Assembly: GCA_047620505.1 (NCBI GenBank)
Contig: JBLHKS010000084.1
Location: 1 to 27,530, forward strand
Source of the DNA: JBLHKS01 sp047620505
Lineage (GTDB): Bacteria > Verrucomicrobiota > Verrucomicrobiia > Verrucomicrobiales > DEV007
Length of the DNA: 27,530 bases
Direction: 5' to 3'
The translations under genes and the position numbers were made by a program. This document shows positions 17,145 through 24,575 of the stretch, in pieces. The notes under the pieces are model-generated. The model ran no database searches and was not told where the DNA came from. It saw nothing but the letters and a program-made list of their open reading frames with translations. The first letter of the stretch is position 1. Each line of letters begins with the position of its first letter.

Positions 17145-18724
17145 TCGTTCGACTCGCGATCTGGCTGGCCGCAGCCACTGTGATTTCGGCGGCACCGCCG
17201 ACGTTCGATGCCATTTTTCCGGCGGGTGCCCAGGTGGGAACTGAGCTCGAAATCGCGGCGGTGGCGAAAGTCACGAAGTGGCCGCCTCAAGTCTGGTGCA
17301 GCTCCGAAAAAGTCGTCTTCGAGCCGCTTGAAAAGGCGAATCAGTTCAAAGTCAAGATCGCCGATGATGCTAAGCCTGGACCGTGCCTCGTTAGGCTGTT
17401 CGACGGCGAGGGCGTCAGCCCAGTTCGGATCTTCGTCGTAGGTTCGCAGCCGGAAATTGCGGAAGTGGTTGAAAACGACACTTTTGAAACCGCGCAGCCG
17501 ATCGAAACACTTCCGGCCCTGATCAACGCCCGTCTTGAGAAGTCAGACGATAGCGATTTCTACCGGGTCAGTCTGAAGAAAGGCCAGCAGCTGCTGGTGA
17601 GATTGGACGGCTATAGTCTGCGCTCGTTGATCGACCCGTTCCTTCATCTCTACGGCCCGAGCGGCTATCCGATTCTTCTCGCCAGCGAGTTCCAAAATCG
17701 TGATGCCAGATTTCGCTTCAAAGTCCCGGTCGACGGCGACTACGCGGTCCGGGTCGACGCGCTTGGCCACAAAGCGAACGCGAACGTCACTTTTGCCGGT
17801 AGCGGCGCGATGGTCTACCGATTGGAGTTAACCACGGGCGAGTCCGCGATTCCGATCGATCGGCCCGAGCCTACCGCGAAGGAAACTGGATCCAAGCAAG
17901 TGATCGCCAAGCCGATGCGCCTGGCGGGCGTCCTCAGCAAGCCTAAAGAGGTCGATCTCTACAAGTGGACGGCGAAAAAAGGTGATCGAGTTTTCGTCCG
18001 AGTTGAGGGGCAGCGACTTCAGTTTCCGCCAGACCTCGTCCTCAAAATTACCCGGCCGGACGACGTTCTCTACAAGGAAATCGACGATGTTAAGCCTTAC
18101 GTGGACCCCGAGCTTCTCGTCACGGCTCCGCTTGACGGCGACTACGAATTCAAAGTCTGGGATCGGGCTCGGAAGGGTGGTCCGGAATTCAAATATCATC
18201 TCGTTCTCGAAGAGCCGGCCCCGGATTTCAACGCAACTGCGAATCTCGATGCTTACATTTTGAAGGCAGGCGAAACAGTCGATTTGACGCTCAAGTTCGT
18301 CCGCCTCAACGGCCACAAACTTCCGATCAAAGTGGAAATCGACGGCTTACCGGACGGAGTCACTTTTGAGCCGGTTGAAGCTCCGGAAAAAAGCGGAAAC
18401 ATTGTCGTAAAACTCGCAGCGAAAGAGGACATCGCGCAGGCGAACGGACCGCTGACGATTCGTCTGGTTGAAACTGAGCCCAAGCCCGAACCTCCGGCTG
18501 AAGGCGAGGAAAAGCCAGCTGCAGCTGCTGAGTCACCAGAAGCCGAACCTGAGCCGCCTTTCGAGCCGCAAATCCGCGTCGTCCCGTTTTCGTATCTCCT
18601 CGAAGCAGACGCGCGCGGCGAATTTTTGGTTAACGAAAATTCCTCGCCTTGGCTTACCGTTCTTCCGAAGCCGCCGCCGAAAGAGGAGGAGGAAAAGAAA
18701 GAGGAAGAGAAAAAGCCCGAGTGA
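17141..18724 (+). CDS. Secreted PPC-domain protein paired with DUF1501
   Basis: The 527-residue protein has a signal peptide (MIVRLAIWLAAATVISA). Two bacterial pre-peptidase C-terminal (PPC)-type beta-sandwiches follow: about 105-235, with ENDTFETAQPIE, DSDFYRVSLKKGQQLLVRL and DGDYAVRV, and about 255-360, with EVDLYKWTAKKGDRVFVRV and DGDYEFKV. An Ig-like region comes next. The C terminus is highly charged and low in complexity (Pro/Glu/Lys-rich, from about 440, ending in a KEEEE/KKPE tract). GTG 17141 overlaps the DUF1501 stop by 4 bp, so both are co-translated. A palindrome site encodes GQQLLV near 148-152. It probably binds a partner or extracellular polymer and shows no catalytic motif. 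Confidence 0.86.
   Translation: MIVRLAIWLAAATVISAAPPTFDAIFPAGAQVGTELEIAAVAKVTKWPPQVWCSSEKVVFEPLEKANQFKVKIADDAKPGPCLVRLFDGEGVSPVRIFVVGSQPEIAEVVENDTFETAQPIETLPALINARLEKSDDSDFYRVSLKKGQQLLVRLDGYSLRSLIDPFLHLYGPSGYPILLASEFQNRDARFRFKVPVDGDYAVRVDALGHKANANVTFAGSGAMVYRLELTTGESAIPIDRPEPTAKETGSKQVIAKPMRLAGVLSKPKEVDLYKWTAKKGDRVFVRVEGQRLQFPPDLVLKITRPDDVLYKEIDDVKPYVDPELLVTAPLDGDYEFKVWDRARKGGPEFKYHLVLEEPAPDFNATANLDAYILKAGETVDLTLKFVRLNGHKLPIKVEIDGLPDGVTFEPVEAPEKSGNIVVKLAAKEDIAQANGPLTIRLVETEPKPEPPAEGEEKPAAAAESPEAEPEPPFEPQIRVVPFSYLLEADARGEFLVNENSSPWLTVLPKPPPKEEEEKKEEEKKPE
17585..17596. repeat. Iterated palindrome, exact CAGCAGCTGCTG
   Basis: 14 bp with flanks (17584-17597) in the first PPC domain. Reads Gln-Gln-Leu-Leu. 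A degenerate relative, CTGCAGCTGCTG, lies at 18519-18530 in the same gene. Confidence 0.85.
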
Positions 18725-18728
18725 TCGG

Positions 18729-19661
18729 TCAAGGCGCTGCAAGCACCTTCAGGTTCGCGATGTTCACTTCCATGATTGCTAACCAATCGCCCTCATCCGG
18801 CTGACTTCCGCAGGGATCGAAAACCACGCTTTTCACGCCGATCGCAGCGAGCTTCGCGACCGATTCGGCTGCCGGCTCGCCCTCCCAAACCATCCACTTG
18901 GCTGGATGCTTCGCCAGCAGCTGCTGAAGCTCAGACATCGCCTCGTCGTCGGGGACATTTTCAGGTTCCCAGAGCACGGCTTCGATTTTCAATTCGTAGT
19001 GCCGTGCCAGATATTGATAAATCGGATGCGACGCCACAAGCGGCTGATCGCCGAGCGCTTTTGCTGCTGCGGACATGTTTTTGTCTAACCGCTCAAGATC
19101 CGCCTGCAGCAGCTTATCGTTCTGCAACACCAGACTTGAATCAACTCCATCCAGCTCTTTGATCGCTGCCGCTGCGGTCGCTGCCTGCTTTGCGGCTTGG
19201 GAAAAATCGATCCAGGTGGTGAACGCTGTTCCAGAGTGGGAATGATCGCCATCCTTGCCATGGCTGTGGGTTCCAGCTTCGACGATATTGATGAACCAAG
19301 CGGCGATATCCATCGAGGTATCCGTCTGAATCGAACCAGGCAAGCTGATGTGTCCTAACCATTTTTCGTAGGTCGCTCCGTTCAGGAGGAGCAAATCCGC
19401 ACTTTGAAGCTTGGTCACGTCTGCGTCCGTGGGTTTCCAGAATGCTGGATCGCCGTCAGCAGGAGCGAGAAAGTGGACGTCGATTTGATCACCGCCTAGA
19501 CGCTCCGCGAAATATTTGAGCGGGTAATTTGAGACGTAAACTTGCGGCTTTCCGCTGCCGCCGTCGCCGACTTCATTTTTTGATTCGTCTGAGCAGCTGC
19601 TCAACAAAAGAGCCCCAACCAGCGCAATCCAAGGCGTCCGAATCATGTATTTCTTGCTCAT
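18729..19661 (-). CDS. ZnuA-like metal ABC transporter substrate-binding lipoprotein
   Basis: The 310-residue protein has a lipoprotein signal ending in the lipobox LSSC, then the cluster-9 (ZnuA/PsaA type) fold: VYVSNYPLKYFAERLGG, LQSADLLLLNGATYEKWL, a His-rich loop GTHSHGKDGDHSHSG, HPIYQYLARHYEL and VVFDPCGSQ. Two classical metal His sites are altered: DPHxxEP reads DPAFWKP and the 'PHxWLD' strand reads AFTTWID. The third-site His (ASHPIYQY) and the His-rich loop remain. I recall related 'DPAFW' sequences in other bacteria, so this looks like a conserved subgroup and not decay. MSKK at 19661 is chosen as start; the frame runs to 19742. No permease or ATPase partner is adjacent. It is convergent with the PPC gene, with 4 bp between the stops. 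Confidence 0.86.
   Translation of the reverse strand: MSKKYMIRTPWIALVGALLLSSCSDESKNEVGDGGSGKPQVYVSNYPLKYFAERLGGDQIDVHFLAPADGDPAFWKPTDADVTKLQSADLLLLNGATYEKWLGHISLPGSIQTDTSMDIAAWFINIVEAGTHSHGKDGDHSHSGTAFTTWIDFSQAAKQAATAAAAIKELDGVDSSLVLQNDKLLQADLERLDKNMSAAAKALGDQPLVASHPIYQYLARHYELKIEAVLWEPENVPDDEAMSELQQLLAKHPAKWMVWEGEPAAESVAKLAAIGVKSVVFDPCGSQPDEGDWLAIMEVNIANLKVLAAP
18915..18926. repeat. Iterated palindrome, exact CAGCAGCTGCTG
   Basis: In the ZnuA-like gene, reading Leu-Gln-Gln-Leu-Leu on the minus strand. Confidence 0.85.
19592..19601. repeat. Iterated palindrome, core AGCAGCTGCT, at the lipobox
   Basis: Palindromic to GAGCAGCTGCTC (19591-19602). It encodes Ser-Ser-Cys of the ZnuA-like lipobox, a third reading frame for the motif. 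Confidence 0.75.
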
Positions 19662-19763
19662 GGAATCAGGAAACGGACACGCGGCTTGTCGGCAACTGAA
19701 AAGATCGTCAGATGGTTCTGGATTCAGGATTGACCGCAACAACCGCCCGGAAAACAGTCATCC

Positions 19764-22700
19764 ATGAAATCGCGAGTTATCATTTATCTCATTGGGCTAA
19801 CATGGATGTGGGGCTCATCGCTCGCCGCTCAAGTCGTTGGTTTTCCCGCTGCTGAGTCGGTTGAGAAGACTCGAGTGCCGGTTTTCGTCGATGGAGCCGT
19901 AGAAACTCCGGAACTCGCGAACTTTCGGTTTTATCTCGATTACGAATCGCCCAACGGAGCTGCTCTCCGCGTTGGCGACTTGGAAATCGAGCTAGCGGCT
20001 GGAGCGCATCGGCTCGATCTGACTTACGAACGCGCTCCGGGCGTGACCGGGATGTTGGGTGCGGATCTTGACGGTGAGCAGCTGCTGGTGCTGGAGCTTG
20101 AATCTGGCGGCGGCGAATTGCTTCAAACAACGCCGGAAGTTGCGAAAGCGGACTACAGATTGGCTGAGGATTTTACGGTAGCGGCGCAATTCACGACAAC
20201 CGGGAAGGGGACGATTTTTTCGAAGTGTCGGCCAGAGGGAAAATGGGAAGCGAACGCCAAGGCTCTCTTCGTTCGAGGCGGAAAACTCGTCTACGATGTC
20301 GGCTGGGTCGGCGCGATTTCGGGCGGACCGAAAGTGAACGATGGAAAAGCGCATCGAGTCGTTTTGGTTGGCAAAGACGGCGGAGTTGAGATGTTCGTCG
20401 ATGGTAAGCCGGCTGGAAAGAAGGCCAGTTTAACGGGGCCGGACGTGGACGGTCATGTTGTAAAAATTGGCCAGGCGGCGAAGAATTTCGGATTCGATTG
20501 GGAAGGCGGGACGATCGAGAATGTGCGGTTCTGGGCTCGCGCAATTGAGGGGGATGAATTGAGGGCGCTTCGTGGAGGTAAAATCGGCGAGGTGAACACG
20601 CCTGATTTGAATTGGGGTTCGACTCCAGCAGTCGAGACGTTTGGCGGAGCTGGCGTCGCGGGCATTCCCGTGAAATTGAGCCTGAAGGGCGACCTGAAAG
20701 TCAATGAGGCTTGGGCTCAGCCTTTGCAGATGGCCGAACATGTGGCTCTTATCTCAAATTGGAGCGATGAAACGCTGAAAGTCGGAGCTCAGATATATAA
20801 TACACTCTGCATCACTTGTCATGGCACTGCTGAGCAAGAAGGAACGTTGCCTACAGCGTTAAAATTTCATGAAGGCGAGTTTAAAAACGGAAATGATCCC
20901 TATCGGATGTACCAAACGCTGAAGCACGGATACGGCTTGATGGTTCCTCAATTGCAATACACGGCAGAGCAAAAATATGCGGTGATTCAGTACATTCGAG
21001 AAACTCTCGTTAAACCGCATAACAAGGCTCAGTTATTCGATGTCGACGATGCCTACCTCGCCTCCTTGCCGCGAGGGATGAAGACGATCGACGAGGAAGT
21101 CGCTCCAGCAGCTGCTGGCGGGAAGCAGTACGAGAAAATGGACTTCGGCCCTGCTTTGATGTGGACATATCAAGTCAACAAAGGCGGTGGGCCGGCAGAG
21201 TGGAACATCGCGCAGAAAGGGATCGCCGTCAGGCTTGACCCAGGAGCGGGAGGCGTTTCGAAAGGGCGCGCCTGGATGGTTTACGACGAAGACACGATGC
21301 GGGTTGCGGCGGCTTACTCGGGCGGAAAATTCGTCGATTGGAAGGGGATTGCTTTCGACGGTTCGCACGGCACGCACACAAGCATCGCGGGCGAACCGAC
21401 CTTCATTACGCCCGATGAGCCTGGCTGGCAGAATCCGAAAGACGGCAGCTGGTCGGATTCGCGAATCGTGGGTCGTGATGGGCGCCGTTTCGGACCGCTG
21501 CCACGCGAGTGGGTTCACTACAAAGGGATGTCTTACTTTGGCGAGCAGGTCGTGATTCACTACACCGTTGGTGAGGCCGCGATTCTAGAAAATCCGAGCG
21601 TAATCGAGTACGGCGCGACACCGATTTTTGTGCGGACGCTGAATGTTGGAATGACGGAGCACGACTTAGTTCTGAGACTGCCGGAAACGAATGTTGCGCT
21701 CAACGCGCCCGAAGGGATTGCGATCAAAGACGGTGAGCTTACAATTCCAGCTTCAGCGACGCCGGTGAAACTTTCGATCTACCTTTCGAAGATCGATCAG
21801 GCTTCGCTCGACGGTTTAGCAGATGCTGGGGGCGTTGCGGATCTCGAACCGCTCACGAAAGGCGGTCCGCCGCGTTTCGGCGAGACGGTGATCACGACTG
21901 AAGGCACGCAAGGCGACGACTCTGGGCCCTTCGCGGTGGATGAGATCAAAACCCCGGATGCCGGCGCGAATCCGTGGGAAAGCTGGATGCGTCTGGGTGG
22001 TTTCGACTTTTATCCAGACAACCCGGATCGCGCAGCGGTTTGCACCTGGATGGGCGATGTCTGGCTGGTCGATGGCGTGGCGGGCGACCTCAGCAAGCTG
22101 GAATGGAGGCGAATTTGTTCAGGCTTGTTTCAGCCGTTAGGGCTGAAAATTCACGAAGGTGAAATCTACGTCACCTGCCGAGATCAGATTGCGAGGCTTC
22201 ACGATCTCAATGGCGACGAAGAGATTGATTTCGTCGAGAGTTTCAACAATGACGCCCAAGTCACTGAGCATTTTCACGAATTTGCGATGGGCCTGCAGAC
22301 GGATGCTGAAGGAAACTTCTATTATGCTAAGTCTGCTCGCCACGCGAAGACCGCGCTCGTTCCGCATCACGGAACTCTGCTGCGCGTCAGCCCGGATGGA
22401 GCCAGAACGGACATCGTCGCAAATGGATTCCGCGCGGCGAACGGCGTTTGCCTCAATCCGGATGGAACTTGGATCGTGACCGATCAGGAAGGCCACTGGA
22501 ATCCCAAGAATCGAATTAACTACGTTCGCGAAGGTGGTTTTTACGGAAACATGTTCGGCTATCACGATGTCGAAGATGATTCTGATAGTGCGATGCAACA
22601 GCCGCTCTGCTGGATCACCAACGGTTTCGACCGCTCGCCTGCCGAGCTTCTCTGGGCAACCAAACCCGCCAAGTGGGGACCGTTCAACGGCTCGCTGCTC

Positions 22701-23261
22701 AACACTTCTTACGGTTACGGAAAAATCTACACCGTTCCGCACGAGGTCATCGATGGTCAGGCTCAAGGCGGCATGTGCGAAATCCCAATCCCGCAATTCG
22801 CGACTGGCGTGATGCGTGGCCGTTTTCATCCTGAGAACGGCCAGCTTTACGGCTGTGGTTTGTTTGCCTGGGCCGGGTCTCGGCAGGAGCCTGGGGGATT
22901 TTACCGGATTCGCTACACTGGAAAACCCGCTCACATGCCCATTGGTCTGGAAGCGAACAAGAGCGGTATAAAAATCACATTCAGCGACCCGCTTGACGCC
23001 GAATTCGTCTCCAGCGCGTCCAATTTCAAAGTCAAAACATGGAGTCTGAAGCGCACCGCCAACTACGGCTCCAAGCACTACGACGAAAAGCCGCTAACCG
23101 TGAAATCTGCCTCCCTGGGCGATGACGGTCGAACGATGACCTTGGAGATTCCAGATATTCATACGACTTGGTGCATGGAAATTATATGCACTCTTAAGGG
23201 GCCTGCCGGCGAGCCAGTTCAGCGGGTGATCAACAATACGATTCATCAGCTGATCGAGTAA
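19764..23261 (+). CDS. Large secreted LamG-like, cytochrome c and beta-propeller protein
   Basis: The 1165-residue protein has a signal peptide (about 1-22) and a PA14-like or sugar-binding beta segment (FRFYLDYESPNGAALRVGD). A LamG/concanavalin-like domain spans about 130-275, with DFTVAAQFTTTGKGTIFSK and VEMFVDGKPAG. The cytochrome c domain has CITCH (349-353) and likely axial Met in YGLMVPQ. A beta-rich middle (about 450-680) and a propeller follow, with IYVTCRDQIARLHDLNGD, GFRAANGVCLNPDGTWIVTDQ, GFYGNMFGY and NTSYGYGKIYTVPHE. From the heme on it parallels the 13007-15700 protein, ending in NYGSKHYDEKPL against NYGSKNYSVKTG. The paralogs differ by the N-terminal binding module. Function: periplasmic oxidation of an unknown, possibly carbohydrate, substrate. 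A bidirectional terminator follows. Confidence 0.93.
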   Translation: MKSRVIIYLIGLTWMWGSSLAAQVVGFPAAESVEKTRVPVFVDGAVETPELANFRFYLDYESPNGAALRVGDLEIELAAGAHRLDLTYERAPGVTGMLGADLDGEQLLVLELESGGGELLQTTPEVAKADYRLAEDFTVAAQFTTTGKGTIFSKCRPEGKWEANAKALFVRGGKLVYDVGWVGAISGGPKVNDGKAHRVVLVGKDGGVEMFVDGKPAGKKASLTGPDVDGHVVKIGQAAKNFGFDWEGGTIENVRFWARAIEGDELRALRGGKIGEVNTPDLNWGSTPAVETFGGAGVAGIPVKLSLKGDLKVNEAWAQPLQMAEHVALISNWSDETLKVGAQIYNTLCITCHGTAEQEGTLPTALKFHEGEFKNGNDPYRMYQTLKHGYGLMVPQLQYTAEQKYAVIQYIRETLVKPHNKAQLFDVDDAYLASLPRGMKTIDEEVAPAAAGGKQYEKMDFGPALMWTYQVNKGGGPAEWNIAQKGIAVRLDPGAGGVSKGRAWMVYDEDTMRVAAAYSGGKFVDWKGIAFDGSHGTHTSIAGEPTFITPDEPGWQNPKDGSWSDSRIVGRDGRRFGPLPREWVHYKGMSYFGEQVVIHYTVGEAAILENPSVIEYGATPIFVRTLNVGMTEHDLVLRLPETNVALNAPEGIAIKDGELTIPASATPVKLSIYLSKIDQASLDGLADAGGVADLEPLTKGGPPRFGETVITTEGTQGDDSGPFAVDEIKTPDAGANPWESWMRLGGFDFYPDNPDRAAVCTWMGDVWLVDGVAGDLSKLEWRRICSGLFQPLGLKIHEGEIYVTCRDQIARLHDLNGDEEIDFVESFNNDAQVTEHFHEFAMGLQTDAEGNFYYAKSARHAKTALVPHHGTLLRVSPDGARTDIVANGFRAANGVCLNPDGTWIVTDQEGHWNPKNRINYVREGGFYGNMFGYHDVEDDSDSAMQQPLCWITNGFDRSPAELLWATKPAKWGPFNGSLLNTSYGYGKIYTVPHEVIDGQAQGGMCEIPIPQFATGVMRGRFHPENGQLYGCGLFAWAGSRQEPGGFYRIRYTGKPAHMPIGLEANKSGIKITFSDPLDAEFVSSASNFKVKTWSLKRTANYGSKHYDEKPLTVKSASLGDDGRTMTLEIPDIHTTWCMEIICTLKGPAGEPVQRVINNTIHQLIE
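20077..20086. repeat. Iterated palindrome, core AGCAGCTGCT
   Basis: N-terminal part of the 1165-residue cytochrome gene. Reads Glu-Gln-Leu-Leu. Confidence 0.75.
21106..21117. repeat. Iterated palindrome, exact CAGCAGCTGCTG
   Basis: 14 bp with flanks (21105-21118) in the linker after the cytochrome domain. Reads Pro-Ala-Ala-Ala-Gly; the paralogous protein lacks this insertion at the equivalent place. Confidence 0.85.
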
Positions 23262-23272
23262 AGTTGAAAAAC

Positions 23273-23315
23273 AAAAAAAGGCCGGGTGAGCCCAAGTCAC
23301 CCGACCTTCTTTTTT
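23273..23315. terminator. Bidirectional Rho-independent terminator
   Basis: CGGGTGA (23283-23289) pairs with TCACCCG (23297-23303) around a 7-nt loop, extended by GG/CC across one mismatch. A run of seven A lies before it and six T after it. It can end both the plus-strand cytochrome gene and the convergent minus-strand LysM gene. Confidence 0.85.
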
Positions 23316-23353
23316 GGCTTCGATTTCCCGGATCAAAGATTGTTCGGCTGCGC

Positions 23354-24319
23354 CTAACTATATGAAAACGCGCCCTTCTTATTGAGGTGCTGGAAGTAGC
23401 GGGAAGTCGGGACCATCACCTTGTCGCCCTGCTTGAGTTTGGCGTCGGGGCCGAACCGATTCAGGAAACGAATTTCCTCGACGGTTGTGAAAAATGTCTT
23501 CGCGACTTTTTCGAGTGAGTCGCCATGGACGACTTCGTAGTAGTGATAAGTTTCCTCCTTTTTGCCATTGCCGCTTTGGCCCTGGCCTTGGGGCGTTGCC
23601 GGGCCAGCAGCTGCTCGGCCGGAAATCACGAGCGTCTGACCGACTTGAAGTTGATCCGGATTGTTCAACCCGTTCAGCCCCATCAGGTTCGTTATCGATG
23701 TACGATTCTCTCGAGCAATCCGGCTTAAGGTATCTCCCGGCCGCACGATGTATGTTCCCGATGCGGACTGGCCCCCAGGCTGCTGCTGATTTGGATTTCC
23801 AGTTGAGTAGGGATTGCCGGTGTTGTTACCCGGTTGATTCGCCACCGGAGTCCACCGGCCGTCTTGAACAGCTTTGGGGTGGGGGATCGCGAGGCGATCA
23901 TTAATGTAGATCGGCTGGTTCGGAGAAATTTGGTTCAGAGCGATAATCGCGTTCACGTCAACGCCGTAACGACGAGCGATCCCGTAAAGCGTATCGCCGG
24001 AAGTGACCGTGTGGATGACCTGGCTGCTGGTGCCGGTTCCGCCGGTTTGGCCAGGGTCAACACCCATATAGGTGATGCGTTCGAGATGCTCAATTCGGCC
24101 TTGGAGCTCGGCTATGACCGAAGTCTGTTCGGACAATCGTTGGTCGATCATTCGCTCAATCGCGATCTCGGTATCGCGAGCAACTGCGGGAGCATAATAC
24201 TGCGAGTTGGGGTTGTATTGCGTGTTAGGCGATACGTTCTGCTGGGCTTGGGCGAGACTATCGCTGATGAGCCCGGCCGCGCAGAGGGGGGCAAGTAGGA
24301 AGGCGGGCAATCGATTCAT
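23354..24319 (-). CDS. Secreted triple-LysM peptidoglycan-binding protein
   Basis: The 321-residue protein has a signal peptide (about 1-25, cleaving after SLAQA). A short heptad-rich coiled coil (about 48-83) includes ERMIDQRLSEQ and AELQGRIEHLE. Three LysM domains follow: about 102-146 (HTVTSGDTLYGIARRYGV), 189-233 (YIVRPGDTLSRIARENRT) and 259-304 (YYEVVHGDSLEKVAKTFF). Linkers are Gly/Gln/Asn-rich. LysM binds N-acetylglucosamine-containing glycans such as peptidoglycan. No catalytic domain is attached, so it is probably a wall-binding or division-associated structural protein. The start ATG 24319 gives the full signal peptide. It diverges from the reverse transcriptase region and shares the AT-rich spacer with it. 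Confidence 0.93.
   Translation of the reverse strand: MNRLPAFLLAPLCAAGLISDSLAQAQQNVSPNTQYNPNSQYYAPAVARDTEIAIERMIDQRLSEQTSVIAELQGRIEHLERITYMGVDPGQTGGTGTSSQVIHTVTSGDTLYGIARRYGVDVNAIIALNQISPNQPIYINDRLAIPHPKAVQDGRWTPVANQPGNNTGNPYSTGNPNQQQPGGQSASGTYIVRPGDTLSRIARENRTSITNLMGLNGLNNPDQLQVGQTLVISGRAAAGPATPQGQGQSGNGKKEETYHYYEVVHGDSLEKVAKTFFTTVEEIRFLNRFGPDAKLKQGDKVMVPTSRYFQHLNKKGAFSYS
23606..23615. repeat. Iterated palindrome, core AGCAGCTGCT
   Basis: In the linker between LysM domains 2 and 3, reading Arg-Ala-Ala-Ala-Gly on the minus strand. Confidence 0.75.
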
Positions 24320-24362
24320 AATGGTTAATAGTTAAGGCATCTTAAGCATCTGCAACTTAAAT

Positions 24363-24390
24363 TTTATAAATTTCCCTGAAGTTTTATAAA
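24363..24390. promoter_or_regulatory. Twin TTTATAAA boxes, candidate divergent -10 elements
   Basis: The palindrome TTTATAAA occurs at 24363-24370 and again at 24383-24390, exactly 20 bp apart, so TATAAA reads on both strands. On the plus strand the second copy puts transcription start near 24397, just before the predicted structured RNA at 24401. On the minus strand the first copy gives a LysM leader of about 37 nt. The -35 matches are weak. Confidence 0.35.
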
Positions 24391-24400
24391 TTCCGGGTCA

Positions 24401-24544
24401 AAACGTTCGAAATTGCGGCTTAGAACCCGCGGTCGGCTCATAATTTTCCAAAAACAGGTCGTTGTTGGAGGTGTTCAGGCGCTCGCCTGAACGATCTCCG
24501 ATTTTACCTTCGCTTTGGGTTGTGTAATTCTTCTCGAAATGTTT
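24401..24544 (+). ncRNA. Candidate retron msr-msd RNA upstream of the reverse transcriptase
   Basis: An outer stem AAACGTTCGA (24401-24410) pairs with TCGAAATGTTT (24534-24544) with one bulged A and one G-U, and is prolonged by AATT/AATT (24411-24414 with 24526-24529). This corresponds to the a1/a2 repeats of retrons. Inside is a 71-nt imperfect hairpin (24448-24518) with four stem segments: CCAAA/TTTGG, AGGT/ACCT, GGAG/CTCC and a perfect 9-bp GTTCAGGCG/CGCCTGAAC. It would be the msd. The section 24411-24447 would be the msr and contains a small GCGG/CCGC hairpin with TTAG in the loop. The a2 arm ends 31 nt before the RT start. Pairing was done by eye and has no covariation support. Confidence 0.42.
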
Positions 24545-24575
24545 AATCTCACTCCCTGACACTGAAGCATTTTTT

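Noticed and set aside
22137..23078. 313-residue minus-strand frame opposite the large cytochrome gene
   Set aside because: The plus-strand frame encodes conserved propeller motifs through this stretch; the minus frame has no recognisable feature.
24320..24575. CRISPR array or diversity-generating-retroelement template repeat near the reverse transcriptase
   Set aside because: There are no regularly spaced direct repeats, and no template/variable repeat pair; the RT motifs are of retron type.
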